Origin: Pseudomonas sp. Root562
Lineage (GTDB): Bacteria; Pseudomonadota; Gammaproteobacteria; Pseudomonadales; Pseudomonadaceae
Direction of reading: 5' to 3'
DNA length: 64,000 nt
Assembly: GCF_001427125.1 (NCBI RefSeq)
Contig: NZ_LMGK01000004.1
Location: forward strand, 241,901-305,900
The notes below the pieces were generated by a model. It did not search any database, was not told the origin of the DNA, and saw only the letters and a program-made list of their open reading frames with translations. Made by a program: the position numbers and the translations under genes. Below are positions 55,771 to 64,000 of this stretch, one piece after another (the stretch's first letter is position 1; each line of letters opens with the position of its first letter).

Positions 55771-56532
55771 ATGAACACAGAACCGACATTTTTCCGACGC
55801 CTGACCACACCGCTCCGCCAATGGCTCGGTGTGTTGGCGGCTGCTTGCCTGTGCCACGCTGGCAGCCCTGCCCTTGCTGACGCAGTTACCTTGCCTGACA
55901 TGCTTATCGGCGTCACTCAGGGCTTTCTTGAGTTCACCGTAGAGGACTATCTGGCAACCAGTCAAACCGAAGGTCGCTACGAGATCCAGGTCAACCAACT
56001 CGACCCACGCCTGCGCATGCCGATGTGTGACAAGGAATTGACAGCCACGCTGGAGAGTCCGGCCAAGCCGTTGGGTCGGGTAACGGTAAAGGTTCGCTGC
56101 GAAGGTTCATCCCCGTGGACAGTCTTCGTACCCGCTCAAGTCCGCCTGTTTCGCGACGTTGTGACGACCACTCGGCCCCTGCGCCGCGCCGGTATTGTCG
56201 AACCCGCTGACATCACGCTGCGAGAGCGCGATGTCAGCCTGCTCACCCAGGGCTATTTGACCTCCGTGGATCAGGCCATCGGGCAGAGACTGACCCGACC
56301 AATGGTCAATGACCAGGTCATCAGCCTCGTGCACATCGAACAGGCGGAAGTCATTCGCAAAGGCGATCAGGTGGTGATTACCGCTCGCAGTGGTACGCTC
56401 AGCGTGCGAATGCCCGGTGAAGCACTGGCCAACGGTGGCTTGAGCGAACAAATCAGGGTGAAGAACCTCAATTCCAATCGAGTGATCAAGGCGCAAGTCA
56501 TCGCGCCGGGGCAGGTCGAGGTGTCCATGTAG
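55771..56532 (+). CDS. flgA: flagellar P-ring assembly chaperone FlgA
   Basis: A 253-residue periplasmic protein. The signal peptide runs to about residue 37 (GVLAAACLCHAGSPALA), then the SAF domain with PAQVRLFRDVVTTTRPLRRAGIVEPADITLRERDV and VNDQVISLVHIEQAEVIRKGDQVVI. FlgA assists P-ring (FlgI) assembly. The ATG has no ribosome site and lies two bases after the predicted start of a sigma-54 transcript, so the message may be near-leaderless. No better in-frame start exists that keeps the signal peptide. Confidence 0.93.
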   Translation: MNTEPTFFRRLTTPLRQWLGVLAAACLCHAGSPALADAVTLPDMLIGVTQGFLEFTVEDYLATSQTEGRYEIQVNQLDPRLRMPMCDKELTATLESPAKPLGRVTVKVRCEGSSPWTVFVPAQVRLFRDVVTTTRPLRRAGIVEPADITLRERDVSLLTQGYLTSVDQAIGQRLTRPMVNDQVISLVHIEQAEVIRKGDQVVITARSGTLSVRMPGEALANGGLSEQIRVKNLNSNRVIKAQVIAPGQVEVSM

Positions 56533-56627
56533 GCGGTCTGCCTGTGGCGCTAAGCGGGGCCGTTCCCTAAACTGTGTCCTGTGCGGGGCAAGCGCTGGCG
56601 CGCGCAAGCTCATTTTTCAAATGAGCC

Positions 56628-56654
56628 TAAAGTTTTTCGGGGTATGGCCGAAAA
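56628..56654 (+). promoter_or_regulatory. FliA (sigma-28) promoter of flgM
   Basis: TAAA at 56628-56631, 15 bases, then GCCGAAAA at 56647-56654, against the consensus TAAA-N15-GCCGATAA. It lies 37 bp before flgM; flgM is FliA-dependent in P. aeruginosa. Confidence 0.85.
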
Positions 56655-56690
56655 CATGGCAAGCGTCCAAATTCCCAGAGGTTTTTTATC

Positions 56691-57017
56691 ATGGTCATCG
56701 ATTTCAGCCGTTTGAACAGCTCCTCGTCACTCACGGGCAGTACACGTACCAGCGTTGCCAAGGAAACTGCCGATGCCGGCAAATCCGCGCCGCTGAATAC
56801 CCCGGCCGAACAGGCCAGCACCGTCACGAGCGGGGAATCGGTACATCTCAGCAATGAGGCTCAACAGTTGCAAAAGGTCACTGATACGCTGCGCGATCAG
56901 CCCGCTGTCGACAAAGCCCGGGTGGCCGAGTTGAAAGCAGCGATTGCCGATGGCAGCTACAAAGTCGACAGCAACCGTGTAGCCAGCAAACTGCTCAACT
57001 TCGAAGCCCAGCGCTAG
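56691..57017 (+). CDS. flgM: anti-sigma-28 factor FlgM
   Basis: A 108-residue, mostly disordered protein. The C-terminal half ([36 protein letters not shown]) is the FliA-binding region shared by the family. FlgM holds FliA inactive until it is exported through the finished hook. Its ribosome site AGAGG is far (11 bases) but adequate. It is followed by flgN after 49 bp. Confidence 0.93.
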   Translation: MVIDFSRLNSSSSLTGSTRTSVAKETADAGKSAPLNTPAEQASTVTSGESVHLSNEAQQLQKVTDTLRDQPAVDKARVAELKAAIADGSYKVDSNRVASKLLNFEAQR

Positions 57018-57066
57018 GCCACGGGCCGGCGCGAGGCTTTTGGACGCTTAAAACCCAAGGCCAGCC

Positions 57067-57534
57067 ATGCACGACACTAATTTACTGCAACTGATCACCG
57101 ACGATTTTGCTCCAGCGCAACAATTGCTGGAGTTACTGCGCACTGAATCCCTTGCCTTGCATGGTCGCGACATGGTCCTGCTTGAAGGCATCCTGGCGCA
57201 GAAGCAGGCATTGATCATTCTGCTGGAACAGCATGGCCGCAAGCGCAGCGAAATTCTCGCCAGTCTCAATTTGCCAACCAACCGTAGCGGCCTTGAGCAG
57301 TTGGCCAGCCAGTCCAGCGTTGGCGAAGCATTGCTTTCTCAAAGCGATGTCCTCACCGATCTTCTGTCCCAATGCCAGGCCGCCAATGCCAACAACGGTC
57401 AGTCGATCGTCGTCCAGCAGGTTGCCACGGCCACCCAGCTGAAAATCCTTACCGGCGGCGAACCTCCAGCGCTCTACGATGCCAGCGGAACATTTTCCAA
57501 GCTTGTGAAACCGCGTCCGCTCAGTCAGGCTTGA
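57067..57534 (+). CDS. flgN: flagellar export chaperone FlgN
   Basis: A 155-residue helical protein. It opens MHDTNLLQLITDDFAPAQQLLELLRTESLALHGRDMVLLEGILAQKQALIILLEQHGRKR, the FlgN coiled-coil pattern, with a looser C-terminal tail. FlgN keeps hook-associated proteins FlgK and FlgL export-competent. It sits between flgM and flgZ as in other pseudomonads. Confidence 0.9.
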   Translation: MHDTNLLQLITDDFAPAQQLLELLRTESLALHGRDMVLLEGILAQKQALIILLEQHGRKRSEILASLNLPTNRSGLEQLASQSSVGEALLSQSDVLTDLLSQCQAANANNGQSIVVQQVATATQLKILTGGEPPALYDASGTFSKLVKPRPLSQA

Positions 57535-57625
57535 CCTGTCGATGAGCGCGCTCTATCAAGACGCGAAACATGCTGGCAAAATGCTGGCTAGCCGTAGTCA
57601 AAATTTGTCTGGAGATTGATTAACC

Positions 57626-58372
57626 GTGTCCAATGCCTTAAATGCGGAAGATGCTCCGCAGCCACCCAAGGTGCTCAGCACGCCCCTGGAAATCTCCGGC
57701 AACCTGCGCCAACTGCAAGAAAGTCATGACCCGCTGATCATCACGTTCCATGAGCGCAGCCAGCGCTTCCAGAGCTATCTGGTGGACATCGACCGTGAAA
57801 GCAACATGATTGCCCTGGACGAAATGATTCCCCGTGACGGCGAACGCTTTCTGCTGGCTGGCGAACCCTTCAAGGTTGAAGGCTTTCACGACGGCGTGCG
57901 CATCGCCTGGGAAAGCAATGGCCCGCTGACCATCGACGAATCCGGTGGCGGTCGTTGCTACCGCGGCACTCTGCCTGATGAAGTGGTCTACCACCAGCGT
58001 CGCAATGCCTTTCGCGCGGCATTGAAGCTGGCACAACTGGTCAACGTCGACCTGGACGGTGAAAAACTCAAGGCGGCCATCAACGGCAAGCTGCTGGACA
58101 TTTCCGCCACCGGCTGCAAGCTGCGCTTTGACGGAGACATCACAGAGAGCCTGCAACTGGGCCAGGTCTATGACCGCTTCTCGGCTGCCCTGCCCTTCGG
58201 CAAGATGACTGCGCCGGTCGAACTGCGCTACCTGCACTTCGAAGAAAGAATCTCCACGACCTTCGCCGGCGTACGCTTCCATAACATGAGCGGGCTGGTG
58301 CAACGGCAAGTCGAGCGCTTTGTCTATCAGCTGCAACGCGAAGCACGGCGCTTCGACAAAGACGATTTCTGA
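57626..58372 (+). CDS. flgZ: c-di-GMP-binding flagellar brake protein FlgZ (YcgR-like)
   Basis: A 248-residue protein with an N-terminal YcgR domain and a C-terminal PilZ domain. The c-di-GMP motifs are RRNAFR (125-130) and DISATG (158-163). Binding of c-di-GMP lets YcgR-type proteins slow or bias the motor; flgZ was characterised in P. fluorescens. Translation starts at a GTG (57626), with GGAG fourteen bases upstream; the ATG at 57633 is in a frame that stops at once. Confidence 0.94.
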   Translation: MSNALNAEDAPQPPKVLSTPLEISGNLRQLQESHDPLIITFHERSQRFQSYLVDIDRESNMIALDEMIPRDGERFLLAGEPFKVEGFHDGVRIAWESNGPLTIDESGGGRCYRGTLPDEVVYHQRRNAFRAALKLAQLVNVDLDGEKLKAAINGKLLDISATGCKLRFDGDITESLQLGQVYDRFSAALPFGKMTAPVELRYLHFEERISTTFAGVRFHNMSGLVQRQVERFVYQLQREARRFDKDDF

Positions 58373-58386
58373 CAGGACACACCCAT

Positions 58387-58428
58387 AAAAAAACGGGCAG
58401 CCCCTTGCGGTGACTGCCCGTTTTTTTT
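58387..58428. terminator. bidirectional terminator between flgZ and the MFS gene
   Basis: AAACGGGCAG / CTGCCCGTTT with T runs on both sides; it can end flgZ and the convergent MFS transcript. Confidence 0.9.
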
Positions 58429-58437
58429 GGCTGAATG

Positions 58438-59802
58438 TTAAGGCCTGGCTTCAGTGAAACTCTGTTCCCTGCCCTCATCCGGATCTTCTGGCGGGGCATC
58501 GGCCGGTGTCACCGATTCGGTCGTCGGCTCGGACGGAATCGGATTCTGCATTTGATCCTGCACGACTTGCTCATCAACACGCGGATCGAGGCAGGCCACC
58601 AGCGGTGAACTTGTCATGTTGTCCGGCATTGCCACGTGATGCAGCGGCGCGTCTTCCACTTGATGCAAATTGGTGACCGCTTTCGGACGAATACGCCACA
58701 CTAGCACCAGCGCAAAGAAACTGAAAAATGCATAAAGCATTTGGCTGCCGAACAGCTTCATCAGCACGCCTGCAACCAGGGGTCCGATACTCGCGCCAAC
58801 ACCGTAGGTCACGAGCAACATCGCCGTCAGGGACACCCGGCGATCACCTTCGACGTGGTCATTGGAGAATGCCACTGCCAATGGGTACAAGCAGAACTGC
58901 ACCAGCGAACAGACAAAACCAGCGACAAACAGAATCTCCAGCGGCACCTGCGGCAAAATCGCCAGTGGCAGAGCAGCCAGTGCCAGACAAAACGCGAAAC
59001 TGCGGATCAACAGCGCCCGGTCATAGCGATCGGACAGCCAGCCCAGTGGCCACTGCACCAATAACCCGGCAAAAATGCAGCTACCCATGAACAGACCCAC
59101 TTGCTCAGTGGACAACCCTTGCTGCGAGGCGTACAGCGGCGCCAGACCGTAGAACGAACCTACGATCAAGCCCGCCCCCAGGACCGTACTCAAAGACTGC
59201 GGCACGCGCTTGATAAAGAACCGCGGCTCCATCGGTGCCGGATGCAAAGGCGCAGGGTGAATGCGTCGCGTCAAAGCCACCGGCACCAGACACAAGGTAA
59301 AGCACAACGCTACCAGCATCAGCAGCTCAAGCCCGAGCCCCGGGTGCATGACCAGAATCAGCTGGCCGAGCACCAACCCAAGGTAAGAGGCGATCATGTA
59401 GCCGCTGAACACCAGCCCGCGCTGCTTGGCTTCGGCCTGCTCGTTGAGCCAGCTTTCAATGACCATGTACTGACACATCATGCCCAGGCCGACGATCACC
59501 CGCAGGAACAGCCATGCGGGCAGCCAGTTGACCAGACCATGGCCCAGCACCGCCGCACCGACGATCCCGGCACAGGCTGAATAGGCTCGAATATGTCCGA
59601 CCCGGGCAATCAGCCGATGGCCGATCTTGCCGCCCAGCACCAGGCCGAAATAGTTGGCAGCCATCAGCGCACCGACCCAAAGGCTGTCGACATGATCGGC
59701 AGCCAGGCGCAATGCCAGGTAAGTACTCAACAGGCCTGAGCCGATCAACATCATCAGCGAGGCGAAATACAGCGCTCGAAAGGATTTCCAGATTTGGCGC
59801 AT
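58438..59802 (-). CDS. MFS transporter (YcaD-like)
   Basis: A 454-residue major facilitator transporter with twelve predicted spans, opening KSFRALYFASLMMLIGSGLLSTYLALRL. The loop-2/3 motif is ANYFGLVLGGKIGHRLIARVGH, followed by MVIESWLNEQAE, characteristic of the YcaD/MFS_1_like group. The C-terminal 80 residues form a long acidic, proline-rich cytosolic tail, uncommon in the family. Substrate unknown. It lies before the polyamine-glutamylation-type gene in the same direction. Confidence 0.9.
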   Translation of the reverse strand: MRQIWKSFRALYFASLMMLIGSGLLSTYLALRLAADHVDSLWVGALMAANYFGLVLGGKIGHRLIARVGHIRAYSACAGIVGAAVLGHGLVNWLPAWLFLRVIVGLGMMCQYMVIESWLNEQAEAKQRGLVFSGYMIASYLGLVLGQLILVMHPGLGLELLMLVALCFTLCLVPVALTRRIHPAPLHPAPMEPRFFIKRVPQSLSTVLGAGLIVGSFYGLAPLYASQQGLSTEQVGLFMGSCIFAGLLVQWPLGWLSDRYDRALLIRSFAFCLALAALPLAILPQVPLEILFVAGFVCSLVQFCLYPLAVAFSNDHVEGDRRVSLTAMLLVTYGVGASIGPLVAGVLMKLFGSQMLYAFFSFFALVLVWRIRPKAVTNLHQVEDAPLHHVAMPDNMTSSPLVACLDPRVDEQVVQDQMQNPIPSEPTTESVTPADAPPEDPDEGREQSFTEARP

Positions 59803-59870
59803 CGGCGTTCCGAGCGGCTCCTTGCAGTGAGTAACGGACTATCAAACGATAGCCCGGTGTCGACATTTCG

Positions 59871-61214
59871 TCAGGCCTGGGCGGCTAGGACACGTCGTTC
59901 CCAGGGAGTGATTTCATCGTAGAAGCTGGTCAGCTCCATGGTCTTCGAAGCGATGTAGCCTTCGATGAACTCCTTGCCGAACAGTTCCTTCGCCAAGTGA
60001 CTACGCTTCAGACGTTCGAGAGCTGCATGCAAGGTACACGGCAATGAAAGATTATCCGGTACTTCGAATTCACCCTGGATCGGCTCGCTCGGTTCGAGTT
60101 TGTGTTCAATGCCATGCAAGCCCGCTGCAAGGCTGGCGGCAATCGCCAGATAAGGGTTGGCGTCAGCTCCGGGCAAGCGGTTTTCAACCCGACGAGCAGC
60201 AGGTGAACTGGCCGGAATGCGCAAACCCGCTGCCCGGTTGTCATGGGACCAGCAAGCATTGTTCGGCGATGCAAACGGATGGCACAAGCGCTGGTACGAG
60301 TTGACGTTCGGTGCAAACAACGCTGTGAAATCCGCCATGCCCGCTTGTTGCCCGGCAATGAATTGCCGGAAGATCGCCGTCGGTTGCCCCGCATCATCAC
60401 TGAACACGTTCCGCCCGGTGTCGATTTCGACAATGCTCTGGTGAATATGCATCGAACTGCCGGGGGTATGCGCCAGAGGTTTGGCCATGCAGACCACCGT
60501 CAGATGGTGCTTGAGCGCAACTTCCTTGAGCAGATGCTTGAACAGGAAAGTCTGGTCCGCCAACAACAGCGGATCACCGTGCAGCAGGTTGATCTCGAAC
60601 TGGCTGACACCCATCTCATGCATGAACGTATCGCGCGGCAACCCCAGCGCCGCCATGCACTCATACACCTCGTTGAAAAACGGCCGCAAGCCGCTGTTGG
60701 AACTCACACTGAATGCCGAATGACCGTCTTCGCGACGACCATCCAGGCCCACCGGCGGTTGGAACGGCTGCCCAGGGTCGGGGTTGGGGGCGAAGACAAA
60801 GAATTCGAGTTCGGTCGCCACCACCGGCGCCAGGCCAAGCTCGGAGTAACGCGCGATAACAGCCTTGAGTTGACCGCGAGTCGACAGGTTGGAGCTTTCC
60901 CCGGTCAGCTCATCCGCATCACAGATGGCCAACGCACGCGGCTGCTTGCTCCAGGGTAAACGGTGGATCTGCCTCGCATCTGGAACGAGCGCAAGGTCAC
61001 CGTCATCGCTGCCATAAAATCGTGCTGGCGGATATCCGCCCATGATGCATTGCAACAGTACGCCCCGCGCCAACTGCAGTCGCCGCCCCTCGAGGAAACC
61101 GTCCGCGGTCATCACTTTGCCCCGCGGTACGCCATTCAGATCCGGCGTAACACATTCAATCTCGTCAATGCCCGTCAATCGCTGCGCGAGTGAGGCCAGG
61201 CCATCGGTTGTCAT
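59871..61214 (-). CDS. glutamine-synthetase-like enzyme (gamma-glutamylpolyamine synthetase group)
   Basis: A 447-residue class I glutamine-synthetase-fold protein. It has the beta-grasp N-terminal domain (ECVTPDLNGVPRGKVM), VATELEFFVF, EMGVSQFEINLLHGDPL and SSMHIHQSI, FAPNVNSYQRL and DNRAAGLRIP, which are metal, ATP and glutamate sites. True GlnA has the adenylation Tyr near residue 397; here NPYLAIAASLAAGLHGIEHKLEP shows the PuuA/SpuI-type pattern instead. Such enzymes attach glutamate to putrescine or similar amines. The start follows AAGGA. Which amine is used cannot be told. Confidence 0.9.
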   Translation of the reverse strand: MTTDGLASLAQRLTGIDEIECVTPDLNGVPRGKVMTADGFLEGRRLQLARGVLLQCIMGGYPPARFYGSDDGDLALVPDARQIHRLPWSKQPRALAICDADELTGESSNLSTRGQLKAVIARYSELGLAPVVATELEFFVFAPNPDPGQPFQPPVGLDGRREDGHSAFSVSSNSGLRPFFNEVYECMAALGLPRDTFMHEMGVSQFEINLLHGDPLLLADQTFLFKHLLKEVALKHHLTVVCMAKPLAHTPGSSMHIHQSIVEIDTGRNVFSDDAGQPTAIFRQFIAGQQAGMADFTALFAPNVNSYQRLCHPFASPNNACWSHDNRAAGLRIPASSPAARRVENRLPGADANPYLAIAASLAAGLHGIEHKLEPSEPIQGEFEVPDNLSLPCTLHAALERLKRSHLAKELFGKEFIEGYIASKTMELTSFYDEITPWERRVLAAQA

Positions 61215-61324
61215 GACGCAATCCTTGTTATTGTACGAGCCGCGAACGGCGACCCGTACAAAATAGGCTTCACGTGTTCGGAATATCAAGCAACGCCCAA
61301 CAAAAAGCTTTGCGGCAGAAAAAA

Positions 61325-62017
61325 TCAGGGCAAATAAATACTGAACACACCGCCACCCAATGGGCCGCCGTTGCCGATTTCGGTACGCCCGCCGACACCA
61401 TTGCGCTGATGCAAAGCCGCAATCCGGCCGGCGAAATACAATCCAAGGCCCGTACTGCCACTGCTCTGATTGATGCCCTGTACGTAATCCGCCTGACGTT
61501 CAATCATCTCTTCAGGATAACCGTCACCATCGTCGTTGACCGTCAGTACCAATTGCCCCGCCTCGTCGCTGACACTGACCAGAACCGCATGACGCGCATA
61601 ACGAATGGCATTGTTGATCGCATTGGCCAGTACTGAAGCGATCAATTCACGGTCGAAGAAACCCAATGGGCTCAGGGGATCGACTTCAAACGTCGCGGCG
61701 ATACCACGACTGACGAACACATCATGATGACACGCCAGCTGCGCTTCGATGAAGTCATCCAGTTCGTGGTAGGCCGGTTGCAAGGGCATCTGGTTGACGC
61801 CCAGCTTGTACAAGCCCAGCAGCTGCACGAGCATACCGTTGAGGTGAGCGAACTCGAACTCGATCACCCCTTGTTCCGGTGTATGCCGCGTCGGCTCTGG
61901 CAATCCCGCCAGCCATTGACTGTGGGCCTGCATCAACATGGCCAACGAGTTTTTCATGTCGTGCACGGTGGACGCGATCACGGTAGAGAAATCGAGGGAT
62001 TGCGAGTTGTCGTTCAT
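61325..62017 (-). CDS. soluble histidine kinase-type protein
   Basis: A 230-residue cytosolic protein with H-box STVIASTVHDMKNSLAMLM (His19), N-box ANAINNAIRYARHAV, G-box DDGDGYP and GSTGLGLYFAGRIAALH, that is, a full HATPase behind an unusual HxMKNSL dimerisation helix and no sensor or membrane domain. The ATG at 62017 overlaps the stop of the CheY-TPR gene as ATGA. It is probably the kinase or phosphatase of that partner. I do not know a characterised homologue. Confidence 0.85.
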   Translation of the reverse strand: MNDNSQSLDFSTVIASTVHDMKNSLAMLMQAHSQWLAGLPEPTRHTPEQGVIEFEFAHLNGMLVQLLGLYKLGVNQMPLQPAYHELDDFIEAQLACHHDVFVSRGIAATFEVDPLSPLGFFDRELIASVLANAINNAIRYARHAVLVSVSDEAGQLVLTVNDDGDGYPEEMIERQADYVQGINQSSGSTGLGLYFAGRIAALHQRNGVGGRTEIGNGGPLGGGVFSIYLP

Positions 62018-63618
62018 TCGCCAAACGCCTTGCTTTTGAGCTTCTGATATCGCGGATAACGAGCGTCGGAGTCGGGCATCAATCCAACCATCTTCAGGCA
62101 AGTGCGACATTCTTCGAGTTCGGCCGACGCCACAGCGGTATCAGTGCCATGCAGCAGCGCCTGTGCCAGGTTCAGCGCGATACTGATGTTCTTCGGCTGC
62201 AGCGCCAGGGCCTTACGAAACACCTCACGGGCTTCCACCAGATTGCCAGTCTTGTACACGCGTACGCCCTGACGATTAAGGTCGGCAGCCGCGTTACCGG
62301 AATTGAGAATTGTCGGGTCATCGGTCAGCTTGGCGATGCCCTTCATGACCGTTGGGTCGTCACCGTAGATCTCTGCGCAGTTTTTCAACATCGACGCCCC
62401 TGCGCTGGCTTGACCGAGCATTTGCAACTGCTTGGCAACCAGCAACGCCGCCTCGGCACTCATGAATTGCTCCATGCCATCAAGGCGCATCATCGCCTGC
62501 TCCGTGAGCTTTTCCGCGGTTTCGGCATCATTGAGTAACAGGCTGGTCGCCTTCATCAGCCGTGCACGGATTTGCAGGCCTGGGTCGGACGGGTTCTCCT
62601 TGGCCACGGCACTTAGCGTTGTGTTGATTTCCAGTCGGGTACGAGTATCCAGACCTTTTTCGCTACCTTTGCTGATCAAGGCATGGGCCAGCCCGAGGTT
62701 ACTTTCCGCATCCTTGAAGCGGGACTGCGCACCCTGAGCAACAGCCTGGCGATAGGCTTTGGAGGCCGTATCAAAATCTTCGTTGGTCATGGCCAGCTTG
62801 CCTAACTGCGCTTGGCGGCGGACGGCCAAAGGCGAGAGGCGGATGGCTTCTTCTAGTACTTTCTGGGCAGCCCTGGTGTCGCCTTCGGCGACCAATACAT
62901 CGGCCATGCCATCATAAAGTGCCGGCATCATCGGAAACACTTTCAATGCTTTCTCGTAGACACCTTTGGCCTGTGCTACCTGACCACGCTTGAACAGCAA
63001 CTTGCCAAGCCCGGCGAACGCCCAAGGCAAAGGTCGGTCCGCGATGATGCTGTCGTAGAGCCGCTCCAGCGCCTCATTCTGATTGAGGTCACGCAGCGCA
63101 TCGGCGCGGTAACGCAGACATAACGGCGAATAGCGAATGTCCTGCTTGCACAGGGCGATGCAAGCGTTAAGCACTTCAACCGGTTTACCACGGTCGAGCG
63201 CCTGAAGAATGGGCTTGAGTAACGTCTTGCGCTGCTCAAGGCGCTCCAGGCGTTGGGCCAGGCCGGAACGGTTGAAGGGCTTGGTCAGGTAAGCATCGGG
63301 TTCGTGTTCCAACGCGCTGAGTACCATGGCCTGACTGGTCTCGGCGGTGACCATGACGAACACGCTTTCATGGCTGATCAGCTTCTCGATCATCAGGTCT
63401 TCGAGCACTTGCTGACCATTCTTCTTGCCATCGCCCAGATGAAAATCCTGCAAGATGAAATCGTAGGATTTCTGCGAACACATTTTCAGCGCCTGTTCGC
63501 CAGTGTCCGCTGTGTCCACATCCTTGACACCCAACTCCCGCAACATGGACCTGACGGAACTGCGGAAATCCGAGAAATCATCGACGATCAGAAAACTCTT
63601 TTGGTGATACGACAGCAT
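62014..63618 (-). CDS. response regulator with TPR repeats
   Basis: A 534-residue protein: a CheY-like receiver (about 1-125, acidic pair Asp13/Asp14, phosphoacceptor Asp58 in ILQDFHLGDG, Thr91, Lys113 in YLTKPF) followed by about 400 residues of helical repeats that look like tetratricopeptide units (FAGLGKLLFKRGQVAQAKGVYEKALKV, YDGMADVLVAEGDTRAAQKVLEEAI, VFRKALALQPKNISIALNLAQALL). There is no DNA-binding domain, so output is probably by protein contact. It is coupled to the soluble kinase gene. Confidence 0.88.
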   Translation of the reverse strand: MLSYHQKSFLIVDDFSDFRSSVRSMLRELGVKDVDTADTGEQALKMCSQKSYDFILQDFHLGDGKKNGQQVLEDLMIEKLISHESVFVMVTAETSQAMVLSALEHEPDAYLTKPFNRSGLAQRLERLEQRKTLLKPILQALDRGKPVEVLNACIALCKQDIRYSPLCLRYRADALRDLNQNEALERLYDSIIADRPLPWAFAGLGKLLFKRGQVAQAKGVYEKALKVFPMMPALYDGMADVLVAEGDTRAAQKVLEEAIRLSPLAVRRQAQLGKLAMTNEDFDTASKAYRQAVAQGAQSRFKDAESNLGLAHALISKGSEKGLDTRTRLEINTTLSAVAKENPSDPGLQIRARLMKATSLLLNDAETAEKLTEQAMMRLDGMEQFMSAEAALLVAKQLQMLGQASAGASMLKNCAEIYGDDPTVMKGIAKLTDDPTILNSGNAAADLNRQGVRVYKTGNLVEAREVFRKALALQPKNISIALNLAQALLHGTDTAVASAELEECRTCLKMVGLMPDSDARYPRYQKLKSKAFGE

Positions 63619-63844
63619 CGAAGATTTCCAGGCAGATTAAGAAGAAAAGCCGAAAGACAAACACACAAAGAAGATCAACTGCACGACCCTCATGGCGCGC
63701 AGATGATAGCCAGTAGCCACAACCTATCAAGCGTTTTCTCTTGAACTGCAAATACAATGAAAGAGTGAGAAGTGAAGATCGCTTGACCTTAAGGTTATCG
63801 GCCAGTGATAGCGTTCCCTTGAAGGCTCATTAACGATGCGGCAC

Positions 63845-63880
63845 AAAAAAGGGATGCTCCATCGGAGACATCCCTTTTTT
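63845..63880. terminator. bidirectional terminator
   Basis: AAAAAAGGGATG / CATCCCTTTTTT with inner CTCC/GGAG pairing; on the minus strand it is a second stop downstream of the rRNA operon. Confidence 0.85.
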
Positions 63881-63904
63881 GGTCCTACGGTGTTTTTCTC
63901 CAGA

Positions 63905-63942
63905 CAAAACAAAACCCCAACTGCTTTCGCAATTGGGGTTTC
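63905..63942 (-). terminator. rRNA operon terminator
   Basis: On the minus strand AACCCCAATTGCGAAAGCAGTTGGGGTT followed by TTGTTTTG: a stem of CCCCAA(T/C)T with GCGAAAGC inside, 12 bases past the 5S end. Confidence 0.9.
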
Positions 63943-63953
63943 GGAATTTAATC

Positions 63954-64000
63954 TTGACGATGACCTACTCTCACATGGGGAAACCCCACACTACCATCGG
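63954..64000 (-). rRNA. rrf: 5S ribosomal RNA, 3' end
   Basis: On the minus strand the final 47 bases read CCGATGGTAGTGTGGGGTTT...GAGAGTAGGTCATCGTCAAG, the 3' third of Pseudomonas 5S rRNA. The rest lies beyond the window. The mature 3' end is placed at the usual ...CATCGTCAAG within a few bases. Confidence 0.95.

Larger units (their letters stand above)
63619..63953. other. intergenic region before the rRNA operon end
   Basis: No gene is evident. It carries the divergent upstream region of the CheY-TPR gene, and two terminators at the right end which are listed separately. Confidence 0.7.

Overview
The window is chromosomal DNA of a Pseudomonas of the fluorescens group. The protein sequences, the gene neighbourhoods (fabAB beside a hybrid kinase, relA-rlmD-cysM beside gacS, phoPQ beside dctA, rstAB beside nrdA, cheR-cheV-flgA-flgM-flgN-flgZ) and the many REP/REPIN palindromes all point there. 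Most of it is conserved core genome; the accessory parts are short.

Layout. 1-4.8 kb (minus): an acyl-CoA ligase, hotdog thioesterase, two alpha/beta hydrolases, a GST and the 5' end of a secreted protein, headed by a TetR-type palindrome. 4.9-6.8 kb (minus): sixA, a DUF4389 membrane protein and gpsA. 7-13.9 kb (plus): a TonB receptor, a solute-binding protein and a hybrid histidine kinase in one tight operon, then fabAB. 14.3-15.5 kb: a 62-residue protein and an AT-richer orphan that looks like a divergent nitrilase-superfamily enzyme. 15.7-23 kb (minus): DUF2058, mazG, relA, rlmD, cysM and a YhcG-type nuclease. 23.1-29.3 kb: a PirRS-like two-component pair without its receptor gene, gacS and ldhA. 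29.4-37.1 kb: small conserved genes (zinc ribbon, META lipoprotein, TlpA-like lipoprotein, arsC-like, wrbA-like, DUF2069), a REP-bounded array of 41-bp tandem repeats, a Tag-like glycosylase, ttcA, a Yip1 protein, sprT-like and a CaiB-type CoA transferase. 37.2-46.8 kb: dctA with a sigma-54 promoter, an AraC regulator, phoPQ preceded by a small exported protein and a four-copy direct-repeat array, a dienelactone hydrolase, the PPTase gene and rstAB. 47-50.4 kb: nrdA behind a long leader with a DnaA box, two NrdR boxes and several hairpins. 50.6-58.4 kb: flagellar genes flgBCDE, cheR, cheV, flgA, flgM, flgN and flgZ with recognisable sigma-54 and FliA promoters. 58.4-63.6 kb: an MFS transporter, a gamma-glutamylpolyamine-synthetase-like enzyme and a soluble kinase coupled to a CheY-TPR protein. 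The window ends in the 3' end of a 5S rRNA gene on the minus strand.

The region is rich in signal transduction: five kinase/regulator pairs (PirRS-like, PhoPQ, RstAB-like, the soluble kinase/CheY-TPR pair) or lone hybrids (GacS and the fabA-linked kinase), plus the c-di-GMP receptor FlgZ. No prophage, integron or CRISPR was seen. The observations most worth following up are the receptor/binding-protein/kinase operon, the nitrilase-like orphan, the near-leaderless flgA, the nrdA leader, the direct-repeat array at the phoPQ locus, and the 41-bp array inside a REPIN.
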